From an uncultured Eubacteriales bacterium (GTDB taxonomy: Bacteria > Bacillota > Clostridia > Lachnospirales > Lachnospiraceae): a stretch of 64,000 bases of DNA. Each line of letters opens with the position of its first letter. Position 1 is the first letter of the stretch. Of this stretch, positions 1 through 9,541 are shown piece by piece. Both the position numbers and the translations under genes were made by a program. The notes below the pieces were generated by a model. The model was not told the origin of the DNA and ran no database searches. It saw nothing but the letters and a program-made list of their open reading frames with translations. The stretch covers positions 1 to 64,000 of the forward strand of contig CATOIK010000007.1 in the NCBI GenBank assembly GCA_951800645.1, read 5' to 3'.

Positions 1-79
1 TGCGCACTTCGCGCTTAAGGAAAATGTCTGCTGACGCAGACGCGCTCCGGCGCGAGAGTCCGGTGAACCGGACTCTTTG
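1..79 (+). repeat. Dispersed hairpin repeat, copy A (cut by window edge)
   Basis: Right part of a dispersed intergenic repeat that recurs at 8283, 19403, 36026 (inverted) and 63123. It contains the palindrome GTCTGC-TGAC-GCAGAC and ends in a hairpin, AGAGTCCGGT-GA-ACCGGACTCT, followed by TTTG, which resembles an intrinsic terminator. The left part lies outside the window. Confidence 0.75.
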
Positions 80-156
80 TTCACTGGCTTTTGGCCAGGA
101 AGATAAGGCCGTCCAGAATGTTTATAAAACAAACAAGGGAATAGGAGGATGAAGCA

Positions 157-1242
157 ATGGGAAGAGTTTATAACTTTTCAGCAGGTCCGGCGGTGCTGCC
201 GGAGGAGGTTCTGAAAGAGGCCGCAGCAGAGATGCTGGACTACGAGGGTACCGGTATGTCAGTGATGGAGATGAGCCATCGATCTAAGGCGTATGAAACT
301 ATCATCCAGGAAGCAGAAAGCGACCTGCGTGAGCTGATGAACATTCCGGACAACTATAAGGTTCTGTTTTTACAGGGCGGCGCCCATCTGCAGTTCTCCA
401 TGATTCCTCAGAATCTGATGAAAAACGGGGTGGCAGATTACATCATTACCGGTCAGTGGGCGAAGAAGGCCTTTAAGGAAGCCCAGAAATACGGCAAGGC
501 TGTGGCAGTGGCTTCCAGTGAAGACAAGACCTTCAGCTATATTCCGGACTGCTCCGACCTGCCTTTGGATGATGATGCAGACTATGTATATATCTGCGAG
601 AACAACACCATCTACGGCACCAAATTTAAAGAGCTGCCCAATACCAAGGGAAAAACGCTGGTGGCAGATGTGTCTTCCTGCTTTTTGTCTGAGCCGGTGG
701 ATGTGACTAAGTACGGCGTGATTTACGGCGGCGTGCAGAAAAACATCGGTCCTGCAGGCGTAGTAATCGTGATCATCCGGGAAGACCTGATTACGGAGGA
801 TGTGCTTCCCGGCACTCCGACTATGTGCCAGTACAAGATTCATGCAGATGCCAAATCTCTTTATAACACCCCGCCTGCATACGGCATTTACATTTGCGGC
901 AAGGTGTTTAAGTGGCTGAAAAAGCAGGGCGGCCTGGCTGCCATGAAGGAGCATAATGAGAAGAAAGCAGCCATCCTCTACGATTTCCTGGATCAGAGCA
1001 GGCTCTTTAAGGGAACTGTGGTAAAAGAGGACCGCTCCCTTATGAATGTACCTTTTGTTACCGGAAATGCAGACCTGGACGCAGAGTTTATCAAGGCGGC
1101 GACAGCAGCCGGCTTTGTGAACTTAAAGGGACACCGCAGTGTAGGCGGTATGCGGGCCAGCATTTACAACGCTATGCCTGTAGAGGGTGTAGTAAAACTG
1201 GTAGAATTTATGAAAAAATTTGAGGAGGAGCATCAGGTATGA
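157..1242 (+). CDS. serC: Phosphoserine aminotransferase
   Basis: Cytosolic PLP enzyme that transaminates 3-phosphohydroxypyruvate with glutamate to give phosphoserine, the second step of serine synthesis. The 361 residues match the family length and start with the typical RVYNFSAGPA. The segment GGVQKNIGPAG carries the lysine expected to bind PLP. An AGGAGG site precedes the ATG. The stop codon overlaps the start of serA by four bases, so the two genes are probably translationally coupled. Function is assigned from family similarity and from the serA neighbour. Confidence 0.96.
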   Translation: MGRVYNFSAGPAVLPEEVLKEAAAEMLDYEGTGMSVMEMSHRSKAYETIIQEAESDLRELMNIPDNYKVLFLQGGAHLQFSMIPQNLMKNGVADYIITGQWAKKAFKEAQKYGKAVAVASSEDKTFSYIPDCSDLPLDDDADYVYICENNTIYGTKFKELPNTKGKTLVADVSSCFLSEPVDVTKYGVIYGGVQKNIGPAGVVIVIIREDLITEDVLPGTPTMCQYKIHADAKSLYNTPPAYGIYICGKVFKWLKKQGGLAAMKEHNEKKAAILYDFLDQSRLFKGTVVKEDRSLMNVPFVTGNADLDAEFIKAATAAGFVNLKGHRSVGGMRASIYNAMPVEGVVKLVEFMKKFEEEHQV

Positions 1243-2399
1243 GAAAAATTCATTGTTTAAATGCGATCTCCAAATATGGAACAGACCTTCTGACGGACAA
1301 TTATGCATTGACAGAACAGGTATCTGAGGCTCAGGCTATTTTGGTGCGCAGCGCAGCCATGCACGACATGGAGTTTTCCGATGAACTTCTGGCTATTGGC
1401 CGGGCCGGAGCCGGAGTCAACAACATTCCCCTGGATACCTGCGCCCAGAAGGGGATTGTGGTGTTCAACACTCCCGGCGCCAATGCCAACGGCGTAAAGG
1501 AGCTGGTGCTGGCCGGACTTTTGCTGGCTTCCAGAGATGTTATCGGCGGCATCCGGTGGACTGGAGAAAACAAAGGGGACGAAAATATCGCCAAGACTAC
1601 GGAAAAGAGCAAGAAGGCCTTTGCCGGATGTGAAATAAAAGGTAAGAAGCTGGGCGTCATCGGCCTGGGCGCCATCGGCGTGCTGGTGGCTAACGCAGCC
1701 GTAAGCTTAGGTATGGAAGTATATGGTTATGATCCCTACATTTCCGTACAGGCGGCCTGGATGCTTTCCAGAAATGTAAAGCATACCACCGCCCTGGACG
1801 CTGTTTTTGCAGAATGCGATTACATCACTGTCCATGTGCCTGCTTTGGACAGTACGAAGGGCATGATCAATAAGGAAGCCATTGAAAAGATGAAGGACGG
1901 CGTGGTAATTCTTAACTTTGCCAGAGATGTGCTGGTAAAAGAGGACGACATGGCGGCAGCCCTGGCTTCAGGAAAGGTAAAGAAGTATGTGACCGACTTC
2001 CCCAACCCCAAATCTGCCAATATGGAAAATGCCATTGTAATTCCCCATCTGGGAGCGTCTACCGAGGAGTCTGAGGATAACTGCGCCAGAATGGCAGTGG
2101 AAGAACTGATGGAGTATCTGGAAAACGGAAACATCAAAAACTCTGTAAACTTCCCGGCCTGCGATTTAGGCCCCAAGAAGACAGCGGCCCGGATTGGCGT
2201 GCTCCACCTGAATGTTCCCAACATGATTGGACAGATTACAGGAACTATGGCTTCCGCCCAGATCAACATTTCCGACATGACCAACAAATCCAGAGACAAG
2301 TATGCTTATACCCTGATGGATCTGGACCATGAACCGGTAAAAGAGGTAGTGGAGAAGCTGAACGCCATTGAGGGTGTGCTGCGGGTGAGAGTGCTGTAG
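1239..2399 (+). CDS. serA: D-3-phosphoglycerate dehydrogenase
   Basis: NAD-dependent oxidation of 3-phosphoglycerate to 3-phosphohydroxypyruvate, the first committed step of serine synthesis. The protein has 386 residues: an N-terminal substrate-binding lobe, a Rossmann NAD-binding lobe with GVIGLGAIG near residue 144, the catalytic-histidine segment IPHLGAST near residue 270, and a C-terminal ACT-like regulatory segment beginning around residue 312. It is a short-type SerA without the long intervening domain. It overlaps serC, forming a serCA operon that ends at a strong terminator about 40 bases downstream. Confidence 0.95.
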   Translation: MRKIHCLNAISKYGTDLLTDNYALTEQVSEAQAILVRSAAMHDMEFSDELLAIGRAGAGVNNIPLDTCAQKGIVVFNTPGANANGVKELVLAGLLLASRDVIGGIRWTGENKGDENIAKTTEKSKKAFAGCEIKGKKLGVIGLGAIGVLVANAAVSLGMEVYGYDPYISVQAAWMLSRNVKHTTALDAVFAECDYITVHVPALDSTKGMINKEAIEKMKDGVVILNFARDVLVKEDDMAAALASGKVKKYVTDFPNPKSANMENAIVIPHLGASTEESEDNCARMAVEELMEYLENGNIKNSVNFPACDLGPKKTAARIGVLHLNVPNMIGQITGTMASAQINISDMTNKSRDKYAYTLMDLDHEPVKEVVEKLNAIEGVLRVRVL

Positions 2400-2439
2400 G
2401 ATTTGCTTTGAAAATCAGATGAAGCTGCCAGGAGGCAGT

Positions 2440-2486
2440 AAAAAAGCGTTGGATGACCGCCGGGGTGGGGGTTCCAACGCTTTTTT
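2440..2486. terminator. Bidirectional terminator between serA and the subtilase gene
   Basis: AAAAAGCGTTGGA and TCCAACGCTTTTTT form a stem with A and T tracts on both sides, so the hairpin can stop transcription from both convergent genes. Confidence 0.85.
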
Positions 2487-2511
2487 CCATTTCAATAGTT
2501 TGGAAGCTGGC

Positions 2512-3399
2512 TTAACGGTTCAGCAGTTTTTCTATATCCAGCACTCCCCAGCCCTGCTGATTCTGCGGCAGTCCCAGGTCTACGGCCCGCTCCCGAAGAA
2601 GCAGCTTCACATCCCGGTTGGAAAGCTCCGGCTGCTGTTCTAAAAGAAGGGCCAGCGCTCCGGAGACAAAGGGAGTGGACATGCTGGTGCCGCTTTTTCC
2701 GGCATACTGGCCGATTCTGTTGGAGCAGCTAATAATGGAAGCCCCCGGCGCTATAATATCCGGCTTGCAGATGCAGGCGCCGGTAGGCCCGCGGCCAGAG
2801 TAATCAATCATGCGGCTGCCCATAACATTGACCTCTTTGTGATCATCAGAGCACCCTACAGTAATGACCTTGCGGCTGATGCCGGGCGTTGTGATGGTGC
2901 CGCTTTTCGGCCCCATATTTCCGGCTGCCACCACAACCACCAGACCTGCATCCCAGGCAGTGTTGACGCCCCGCACCAGAGCTGAATTTTCTCCCATGTT
3001 CCGGCGGGGGAAGGAACCTACAGAGATGTTTACAATGCGGATGTTGTAGCGTTCTTTATTTTCCCGGATCCAGGCCAGGCCGGAAAGCACATCGGAGACA
3101 TAGCCGTTTCCCCGCCGGTCTAAGACCTTGACCGGAATCAGATGGCAGCCGGGGGCCACGCCTCGGTGCAAGCCGCCTGAAGCAGCTCCGCTTCCGCCAA
3201 TGATGCCGCAGATGTGGGTTCCGTGGCCGTTGTCATCGTAAGGAGCCTGCCGCCGTCCTACCATATCCCGGAAGGCGGCGATTCTATTTTTCAAATCTTC
3301 GTGGGGAAAACAGCCGGTGTCCAGGACGGCTACGCCGATTCCTTTTCCGGTAAGGGTTGAACGGCTGTTCCTAAAGAATTCTGAATTTTCCTGATTCAC
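2512..3399 (-). CDS. Subtilisin-like serine peptidase (S8), probably intracellular
   Basis: S8 family protease of 295 residues. The catalytic triad is visible: Asp in VAVLDTG near residue 26, His in DNGHGTHICG near residue 58, and Ser in GTSMSTPFVSGA near residue 238. There is no signal peptide and no long propeptide, since the catalytic Asp lies within 30 residues of the start. This points to an intracellular subtilisin or a non-classically processed form. It stands alone, convergent with serA. The substrate cannot be read from the sequence. Confidence 0.92.
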   Translation of the reverse strand: MNQENSEFFRNSRSTLTGKGIGVAVLDTGCFPHEDLKNRIAAFRDMVGRRQAPYDDNGHGTHICGIIGGSGAASGGLHRGVAPGCHLIPVKVLDRRGNGYVSDVLSGLAWIRENKERYNIRIVNISVGSFPRRNMGENSALVRGVNTAWDAGLVVVVAAGNMGPKSGTITTPGISRKVITVGCSDDHKEVNVMGSRMIDYSGRGPTGACICKPDIIAPGASIISCSNRIGQYAGKSGTSMSTPFVSGALALLLEQQPELSNRDVKLLLRERAVDLGLPQNQQGWGVLDIEKLLNR

Positions 3400-3617
3400 A
3401 AAAGTTCACCTTTTTCCTGTGTTTTACTATCAGAATATTCCGGGAAAGGGGGAGAGGCAGTATTTTTTGAGGATTTTGCAATCTTAATAATTTCTTCAGA
3501 ATCTATTTAAATATTATACAAACTTTTCCAGAGGCAGTATGTTATACTTAAACCATAATAAATGCAGAAAAAATCCTTAATCCTTTTTGAAATCCAAATT
3601 CCGCAATGAGAATCAGT

Positions 3618-3650
3618 CCTGTGCCAAACCATCACGGCACAGGGCTTTTT
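3618..3650 (+). terminator. Orphan intrinsic terminator upstream of recA
   Basis: CCTGTGCC and GGCACAGG form an eight-pair stem followed by GCTTTTTC. No protein-coding gene on the plus strand lies between it and the minus-strand subtilase gene start at 3399. It may end an unannotated short transcript or limit read-through into recA. Confidence 0.65.
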
Positions 3651-3651
3651 C

Positions 3652-3681
3652 TTGACATAGGATTGAGAACCATGGTATAGT
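3652..3681 (+). promoter_or_regulatory. Sigma-A-type promoter for recA
   Basis: TTGACA at 3652-3657 and TATAGT at 3676-3681 are 18 bases apart. The predicted start near 3688 gives a leader of about 145 bases before the recA ATG. The leader holds a GTTGAC/GTCAAC dyad (3766-3784) and the SOS box. The rest of the 3400-3617 gap shows only AT-rich sequence with weak promoter-like motifs. Confidence 0.7.
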
Positions 3682-3807
3682 TGATTTGTATCTGAAGGGC
3701 GGTTCCGCCTTCTTTGTCCGGCATTTCGCCACAGTTCCGGATTGATACAGTTTGCAGAAAAACAGGTTGACTTTTCGGGTCAACTATACTATGATTAGAA
3801 CAAGAAA

Positions 3808-3821
3808 AGAACATTTGTTCG
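3808..3821. promoter_or_regulatory. SOS (LexA) box before recA
   Basis: GAAC-ATTT-GTTC at 3809-3820 matches the Gram-positive LexA site GAAC-N4-GTTC and lies 14 bases before the recA ATG. LexA bound here would repress recA until DNA damage. It overlaps the region just upstream of the ribosome binding site rather than the -35/-10 elements seen at 3652-3681. Confidence 0.8.
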
Positions 3822-3834
3822 CTTGGAGGATAAT

Positions 3835-4881
3835 ATGAATAAAGATGAAAGACTGAAAGCCCTGGACGCGGCTATTACACAGATAGAGAAATCTTACGGA
3901 AAAGGCTCCATTATGAAACTGGGAGATTCCGGCGCTAATATGAATATTGAGACGGTTCCCACAGGTTCTCTCAGCCTGGATATTGCGTTAGGCCTGGGCG
4001 GTGTTCCCAAGGGCCGTGTAATTGAGGTTTACGGCCCGGAATCCAGCGGTAAAACCACAGTAGCCCTTCACATGGTAGCAGAGGTGCAGAAGCGGGGCGG
4101 CATTGCCGGTTTTATAGACGCAGAGCATGCATTGGATCCGGTTTATGCCCGGAATATCGGCGTAGACATTGATAATCTTTATATTTCCCAGCCGGATAAC
4201 GGAGAGCAGGCCCTGGAAATTACAGAGACCATGGTGCGTTCCGGCGCAGTAGATATTGTCATTGTAGACTCGGTAGCAGCTCTGGTACCCAAGGCAGAGA
4301 TTGACGGAGAAATGGGAGATTCCCATGTGGGCCTGCAGGCCCGGCTTATGTCCCAGGCTCTCCGGAAACTGACCGGTGTAATCAGTAAATCCAACTGTAC
4401 GGTCATTTTTATCAACCAGCTCCGGGAAAAAGTAGGCGTTATGTTTGGAAGTCCGGAGACTACCACCGGAGGCCGTGCGCTGAAATTCTACTCCTCTGTC
4501 CGTATGGATGTGCGCCGTACAGAATCTATTAAGCAGGGCGGAGAAGTAGTAGGAAACCATGTTCGGGTGAAGGTTGTAAAGAATAAAATTGCTCCGCCCT
4601 TTAAAGAGGCAGAGTTTGATATTATGTTCGGCCAGGGCATTTCCAGAGAGGGAGATATTCTGGACCTGGCAGTAAAAGATAATATTGTGGAAAAGAGCGG
4701 CTCCTGGTATGCCTACAACGGCGCTAAAATCGGCCAGGGCCGTGAAAACGCAAAAGCCTACCTGAAAGAGCGTCCGGAGGTTTGCGCTGAGGTAGAGCTG
4801 AAAGTGCGGGAACTTCACGGGATTCCGGGAGATGTAGTGGCAGCGGCAGCGGCTCCGGAAGCAGCGGAGCCGGAGGCATAA
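3835..4881 (+). CDS. recA: Recombinase RecA
   Basis: ATP-dependent strand-exchange recombinase and co-protease for LexA in the SOS response. The protein has 348 residues, with Walker [10 protein letters not shown] near residue 66 and the loop segment [13 protein letters not shown]. The ATG at 3835 is chosen over an in-frame TTG at 3823 because a GGAGG site lies at 3825-3829 at normal spacing. The C-terminus is short, acidic and alanine-rich. The SOS box upstream indicates LexA control. recX follows after three bases. Confidence 0.98.
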   Translation: MNKDERLKALDAAITQIEKSYGKGSIMKLGDSGANMNIETVPTGSLSLDIALGLGGVPKGRVIEVYGPESSGKTTVALHMVAEVQKRGGIAGFIDAEHALDPVYARNIGVDIDNLYISQPDNGEQALEITETMVRSGAVDIVIVDSVAALVPKAEIDGEMGDSHVGLQARLMSQALRKLTGVISKSNCTVIFINQLREKVGVMFGSPETTTGGRALKFYSSVRMDVRRTESIKQGGEVVGNHVRVKVVKNKIAPPFKEAEFDIMFGQGISREGDILDLAVKDNIVEKSGSWYAYNGAKIGQGRENAKAYLKERPEVCAEVELKVRELHGIPGDVVAAAAAPEAAEPEA

Positions 4882-4884
4882 GGC

Positions 4885-5361
4885 GTGAATATTCAAAAGC
4901 CCAAGCCGTTGAAAACAGTTCGGGAATGTGCGCTTTCCCTACTGGAATACCGGGACCGGACAGAACAGGAGTTGTCCCGGAAGCTGGCAGAGCGGGGCTA
5001 TGAACCGGAGGAGATACAAAAAGCCCTGACTTTTTTAAAAGAATATCATTATATAGACGACGCGGAGTATACCAGGCGGTATATCCGCGCCGCTTCCTCA
5101 AAAAAGAGCATCCGTAAAATCCGCCAGGATCTGATGCAAAAGGGAGTAGACCGGGAAATTTTAAACGCCGGTTTTGAAGAAACAGAAGTAGATGAGGAAG
5201 CGCTGATCCTGTCGCTGCTTCGGAAAAAGGGCTATCAGCCTGGAGAGCGGATGGAGGAGGATGTATACCGGAAAATGATGGCTTCCCTGAGCCGGAAAGG
5301 GTTCTCTTTTGACGCTATCCGCCGTGCAATGAATGGCATGGGAGAGGAACCGGAGTGGTAA
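4885..5361 (+). CDS. recX: Regulatory protein RecX
   Basis: Modulator of RecA filaments, 158 residues, made of RecX-type three-helix repeats. Typical segments are ALSLLEYRDRTEQELSRKL and FLKEYHYIDDAEYTRRYI. It begins at a GTG directly after recA, which is the usual arrangement, so the two are almost certainly co-transcribed. Confidence 0.92.
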   Translation: MNIQKPKPLKTVRECALSLLEYRDRTEQELSRKLAERGYEPEEIQKALTFLKEYHYIDDAEYTRRYIRAASSKKSIRKIRQDLMQKGVDREILNAGFEETEVDEEALILSLLRKKGYQPGERMEEDVYRKMMASLSRKGFSFDAIRRAMNGMGEEPEW

Positions 5362-5401
5362 CCAAAGTGTCCAAATATTCCTGTTTCCGGGTGGTTGATG
5401 C

Positions 5402-5430
5402 TTGACATAATGTATAAAACAGTTTAAAAT
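5402..5430 (+). promoter_or_regulatory. Sigma-A-type promoter for rny
   Basis: TTGACA at 5402-5407 and TAAAAT at 5425-5430, spaced by 17 bases, about 45 bases upstream of the rny ribosome binding site. Confidence 0.7.
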
Positions 5431-5480
5431 TGTAGTGTTGTATTTTCGTACAATGAAAACTAAATAGAGGAGGTGCTCCT

Positions 5481-7025
5481 GTGTCAACGATAATAGCAGT
5501 TGTTTTAACACTATGTGTTGTGGCGCCTATTACCTGGGGAATTGCAGTTGCTCATCGCAAGAAAACCTATGAAGCGAAAATCGGCACTGCAGAAGTAAAA
5601 GCCAGAGAGATAATAGATGAAGCGTTAAAGACGGCAGAGACAAAGAAGCGAGAAGCTCTCCTGGAAGCAAAGGAAGAGTCTTTAAAGACTAAGAATGAGC
5701 TGGATAAAGAAACAAAAGAGAGAAGAGCTGAGCTTCAACGCTATGAGAGACGCGTACTGAGCAAAGAAGAAAACCTGGACAAAAAAGCTGAAACCATGGA
5801 AAAGCGGGAAAATGCCATTGCATCTCGTGAGGAAGCCCTGAATCGTAAGAATGCAGAAGTAGAAGCATTGTATGAGAAAGGAATTCAGGAACTGGAGAAA
5901 ATTTCTGGTCTTACCTCTGAGCAGGCAAAGGAATATCTGCTCCGGTCTGTGGAAGCGGAAGTGAAGCATGATACTGCCAGGATGATCAAAGAACTGGAAA
6001 ACAGGGCCAAAGAGGAAGCTGATAAAAAGGCAAAGGACTATGTGGTAACTGCCATTCAGAGATGTGCGGCAGACCATGTGGCAGAGACTACCGTATCAGT
6101 GGTACAGCTCCCGAATGATGAAATGAAGGGCCGTATCATCGGACGAGAGGGCCGGAACATCCGCACCCTGGAGACCATGACCGGCGTAGAGCTGATTATT
6201 GACGATACTCCGGAGGCAGTAGTATTATCTGGATTTGATCCAGTTCGGCGTGAGGTTGCCAGAATTGCGTTAGAGCGTTTGATTGTGGACGGAAGAATCC
6301 ATCCGGCCAGAATTGAGGAAATGGTAGAGAAAGCACAGCGAGAAGTGGAATCCAACATGCGTGAGGATGGTGAGGCTGCTACCTTGGAGGTAGGTATCCA
6401 CGGCATTCATCCGGAGTTGGTAAAACTGCTGGGCAAAATGAAATTCAGAACCAGTTATGGACAGAACGCACTGAAACACTCCATTGAGGTGGCTCAACTG
6501 GCAGGTCTGCTGGCCGCAGAGGTGGGTGTAGATGTTCGTATGGCAAAACGAGCCGGTTTATTACATGACATTGGTAAATCCATTGACCATGAGGTGGAAG
6601 GTTCCCATGTTCAGCTTGGTGCAGACCTTTGCAGAAAGTTCAAAGAGTCAGCAACCGTAATCAATGCGGTAGAATCTCACCATGGCGATGCTGAGCCGCA
6701 GAGCCTGATTGCCTGTCTGGTACAGGCTGCAGATACCATATCCGCAGCAAGACCGGGCGCAAGACGGGAAACTCTGGAGACATATACAAACAGACTGAAA
6801 CAGTTGGAGGATATTACCAATTCCTTCAAGGGAGTAGACAAGTCCTTTGCAATTCAGGCAGGCCGTGAGGTCCGCATTATGGTAGTTCCGGAGCAGGTAA
6901 GTGATGATGACATGATTTTGATGGCTCGTGAGATTTCCAAGCGGATCGAGGATGAGCTGGAATATCCGGGGCAGATCAAGGTCAATGTAATCCGGGAATC
7001 CCGTGCTACTGATTATGCAAAATAA
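5481..7025 (+). CDS. rny: Ribonuclease Y
   Basis: Membrane-anchored endoribonuclease that starts mRNA decay in Firmicutes. The 514 residues comprise an N-terminal membrane helix (about residues 1-22), a long charged coiled coil (about 25-190), a KH domain containing [15 protein letters not shown], and an HD domain with LLHDIGK near residue 360. The start is a GTG preceded by AGGAGG. It has its own promoter and terminator and is a single-gene unit after recX. Confidence 0.97.
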   Translation: MSTIIAVVLTLCVVAPITWGIAVAHRKKTYEAKIGTAEVKAREIIDEALKTAETKKREALLEAKEESLKTKNELDKETKERRAELQRYERRVLSKEENLDKKAETMEKRENAIASREEALNRKNAEVEALYEKGIQELEKISGLTSEQAKEYLLRSVEAEVKHDTARMIKELENRAKEEADKKAKDYVVTAIQRCAADHVAETTVSVVQLPNDEMKGRIIGREGRNIRTLETMTGVELIIDDTPEAVVLSGFDPVRREVARIALERLIVDGRIHPARIEEMVEKAQREVESNMREDGEAATLEVGIHGIHPELVKLLGKMKFRTSYGQNALKHSIEVAQLAGLLAAEVGVDVRMAKRAGLLHDIGKSIDHEVEGSHVQLGADLCRKFKESATVINAVESHHGDAEPQSLIACLVQAADTISAARPGARRETLETYTNRLKQLEDITNSFKGVDKSFAIQAGREVRIMVVPEQVSDDDMILMAREISKRIEDELEYPGQIKVNVIRESRATDYAK

Positions 7026-7079
7026 GGCAGTCTGAAGCTGGACAGGTTCTTGCAGAACATGTTTTGGTAAGAAAACCTA

Positions 7080-7121
7080 AAAAGAGACGAGAACTGTAAA
7101 GAGAAAATCTCGTCTCTTTTT
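7080..7121 (+). terminator. Terminator of rny
   Basis: AGAGACGAG and CTCGTCTCT form a nine-pair stem followed by TTTTTCT, about 55 bases after the rny stop. Confidence 0.85.
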
Positions 7122-7293
7122 CTATATAAACCCAGTTCTTACAATTTACGGACAAAGTTTACAAAATGCTTCAGCCTGTTGACAGAGAGGGCGCAATATA
7201 ATAAAGTGGTATCAGACCATCAGCGGGGAATGCCCGCATAAGATAAAACGGCTTTCATACAGAGACCGAAAAACAGTTAAGGGGGAATGTTTC

Positions 7294-8268
7294 GTGAGAG
7301 CAGGGAAAAAAGCAGCAGCATTTATAATCGCATCTATGGCCATTGCAGTGGTAATGGCAGTACCGGCCATGGCGGCCAGCAGGAAGAAAATCTCTACCGT
7401 CAACCTGGAGGTAGAATCCAATGTGCAGCCGGATACCAGGTACGGAGAAGAAGAAATTGAAGTTGATCCAAAAGAAAATACTTACACCTTCGACTATTAC
7501 GAGATCAATAATACCGGATTTAACTGGACCAGAGAGGATGTACCGGAGATTGCCATTTATCTTCGGGCAAACGAGGGGTACTATTTTTCCCTGACTAAGG
7601 CCAGCGCTGTCAAGCTGAAAGGCGCTACTTATGTGACAGCAGTAAAGCAGGATTCTTCTGAGGTTTTAAAGCTGACAGTGAAGCTGCCGCCGCTGGCAGA
7701 GTCTGTGGGAGAGATGACCTCCGTAAAGCTGTGGGATAACGGCTTTGCCACCTGGGACGCAGTTTCCGGCGCAGGTTCCTACGAAGTCCGGCTTTACAAG
7801 AATGGAGAGGGCGTGGGCGTCACTATTTTAACGACCACAGATACCAATTACAATTTTCAGAAGCAGATGGGCCGTTCCGGCTACTACAAGGTAAAAGTGC
7901 GGCCGGTAAACGGCATCAACCAGGCTAATAAAGGAGAATGGCTGGAATCTCCGGATATAAACATTACTGAAGAACAGGCCAGACAAATCCGCAATGGGGA
8001 GGCTGGAGACCGTCCCATACAGGGAGAATGGAAGAACGATGCGGTTGGTTCCTGGTATGTGAGGGTAGACGGTACTTATCCCCAGGAACAGTGGGAGCAG
8101 ATTGACAGTAAATGGTACTTCTTTGACACAAACGGCTACATGAAAACCGGTTGGATCGACTGGGAGGGAGAGCGGTATTACTGTGCAGAATCCGGAGAGA
8201 TGCTGACTAATACCACGACGCCGGACGGTACCATACTGAACCATGACGGTACAGTGAAAAAAGATTAA
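7294..8268 (+). CDS. Secreted protein with C-terminal cell-wall-binding repeats
   Basis: 324 residues starting at a GTG with GGGGGAATG upstream. A signal peptide (KKAAAFIIASMAIAVVMAVP, cleavage near AMA-AS) leads into an N-terminal region of unknown function that appears twice-folded and beta-rich. A fibronectin-like stretch, TWDAVSGAGSYEVRLYKNG, follows near residue 155. The C-terminus carries aromatic-rich repeats of the choline-binding/cell-wall-binding type (SKWYFFDTNGYMKTGWI, then ERYYCAESGEM). The protein is therefore exported and probably held on the wall. The ligand is not shown by the sequence, and a link to the choline locus is not implied. Confidence 0.8.
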   Translation: MRAGKKAAAFIIASMAIAVVMAVPAMAASRKKISTVNLEVESNVQPDTRYGEEEIEVDPKENTYTFDYYEINNTGFNWTREDVPEIAIYLRANEGYYFSLTKASAVKLKGATYVTAVKQDSSEVLKLTVKLPPLAESVGEMTSVKLWDNGFATWDAVSGAGSYEVRLYKNGEGVGVTILTTTDTNYNFQKQMGRSGYYKVKVRPVNGINQANKGEWLESPDINITEEQARQIRNGEAGDRPIQGEWKNDAVGSWYVRVDGTYPQEQWEQIDSKWYFFDTNGYMKTGWIDWEGERYYCAESGEMLTNTTTPDGTILNHDGTVKKD

Positions 8269-8282
8269 AATCCAGAATAAAA

Positions 8283-8355
8283 AAGAGCCCGGTGAACCGG
8301 TCTCTTTTTTAATTTCATAGGAAAGTTCGCCCTATGAAACAAAAACGCTTTGCAA
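8283..8355 (+). repeat. Dispersed hairpin repeat, copy B, with terminator hairpin
   Basis: GAGCCCGGT-GA-ACCGGTCTC followed by TTTTTT (8285-8310) serves as terminator for the upstream gene and looks like the right-end hairpin of the repeat family. Directly after the T tract comes the left module TTTCATAGG...CCTATGAAAC, AAAAACGCT (8313-8349). The remainder of the element is missing. Confidence 0.75.
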
Positions 8356-8361
8356 GGATCA

Positions 8362-9450
8362 TCATGCGGCTGGCTCGTGCTCTATACTCTGCTGAGGCGC
8401 CTCGCCGGGAATGACCGGATCCTTCATCTGCCAGACCCGGTAATACTCTTTGGTTTCCTGGTTTTTTACAGTCTCAGACTTATTTAAGGTCAGGAATTTA
8501 ATCAGCTCGTAGCAGTCAATCCAGATTTCGTTGGTACTGTCTTTCTGGGATTCGTCAAAAATTAGCTGCAGGCCGAAATGAAGATGTGGCTCGTCGATGT
8601 TGTTGGTATTTTCCGTAGTGCTGTATCCGGTGCGTCCCAGATAGCCGATAACATCTCCGGCCTGGACAATGCTGCCCTCTTTTAAAGATTTGTGGTAAGG
8701 ATAGTTTTTTCGCAGATGCGCATAGTAGTAGTAGCGCTTTTTGTCAAAGCTCCGGATGCCCAGCCGCCAGCCGCCGTACTGGTTCCAGCCGATGGCTTCC
8801 ACATATCCGGATTCTACTGCAATGACAGGGGTTCCTACCTGCCCCATCATGTCATGGCCCAGGTGCTGCCGCTTATAGCCGTAGCTGCGGGATACACCGA
8901 AGTCATCGTAGTCGTTGTAGGGAAAGTTTTTGGCGATAGGAGAAAAGGCTTTTAAACCGTATTTGGTAACCCAGACCGGCTCACCGGCAGCTTCGTCTGG
9001 GATTTGGATGTCGCACAGGCCTACCATGCCTCCCAGGACAGCAGTGTAGGCTTCCAGATAGTAGGGGTAATATTTCATGTCAGCGGTAAGTTCTTCTATG
9101 GAAACGCCTTTTTGAAGCTCCGTTACCAGATGATCCATATCCTTTGCCTGATAGCGGGAGAAGTCTCCGCCGTAGCGGGCCCCCAGGTATGCCAGCAGCT
9201 CAATCCAGTTATAGTGGAGCTCTGTCTGGTAACTGTCCACATCGTAGCGGAGGGCCTGGCCCATGGCTTCGGAGGTGACGGTAAAGTCTACCCATTTGAT
9301 AAAATTTTTGGCGTTGGAATCGCTGGCCTGGGCAGTGCCGGAAGCTGCAGTTAAACCAGAGTCCGGCGTGCCCCAAATTAAAAATCCCAGAGTCAGCAGT
9401 TCCAGCATAATCAATGCAGCGTTTAGAAATGGTCTGTGCTTTCCTGCCAT
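8362..9450 (-). CDS. M23-family metallopeptidase, membrane-anchored or secreted
   Basis: 362 residues with an N-terminal hydrophobic helix (about residues 9-25) that serves as signal or anchor. The C-terminal half is an M23/LytM-type zinc peptidase domain: HLGHDMMG supplies the first His and Asp ligands (about residue 218) and HLHFGLQ the last histidine (about residue 292), with YYAHL between. Enzymes of this fold cut peptidoglycan cross-bridges. The N-terminal 190 residues are not recognised. It ends convergently against the repeat copy at 8283. Confidence 0.88.
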   Translation of the reverse strand: MAGKHRPFLNAALIMLELLTLGFLIWGTPDSGLTAASGTAQASDSNAKNFIKWVDFTVTSEAMGQALRYDVDSYQTELHYNWIELLAYLGARYGGDFSRYQAKDMDHLVTELQKGVSIEELTADMKYYPYYLEAYTAVLGGMVGLCDIQIPDEAAGEPVWVTKYGLKAFSPIAKNFPYNDYDDFGVSRSYGYKRQHLGHDMMGQVGTPVIAVESGYVEAIGWNQYGGWRLGIRSFDKKRYYYYAHLRKNYPYHKSLKEGSIVQAGDVIGYLGRTGYSTTENTNNIDEPHLHFGLQLIFDESQKDSTNEIWIDCYELIKFLTLNKSETVKNQETKEYYRVWQMKDPVIPGEAPQQSIEHEPAA

Positions 9451-9541
9451 TTGCCCTTTCCCTCCTTTAATTCATGTTTGCAGTGTTTTGCTTGCATTCA
9501 TTTTATGAAAGAAAGGGACGAGATATGCTGAAAAAGATATT

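Noticed and set aside
3988-4896. Long open frame on the minus strand opposite recA
   Set aside because: It is a mirror of the highly conserved recA coding sequence, with no ribosome binding site or recognisable domain.
7179-7202. TTGACA and TATAAT before the wall-binding protein as a promoter
   Set aside because: The hexamers are only 12 bases apart, too close for a sigma-A promoter, so no promoter is listed there.
7294-8268. Link between choline-binding-type wall repeats and the choline lyase locus
   Set aside because: The repeats are common in surface proteins of this bacterial group, the gene is 14 kb away, and nothing ties its ligand to free choline.
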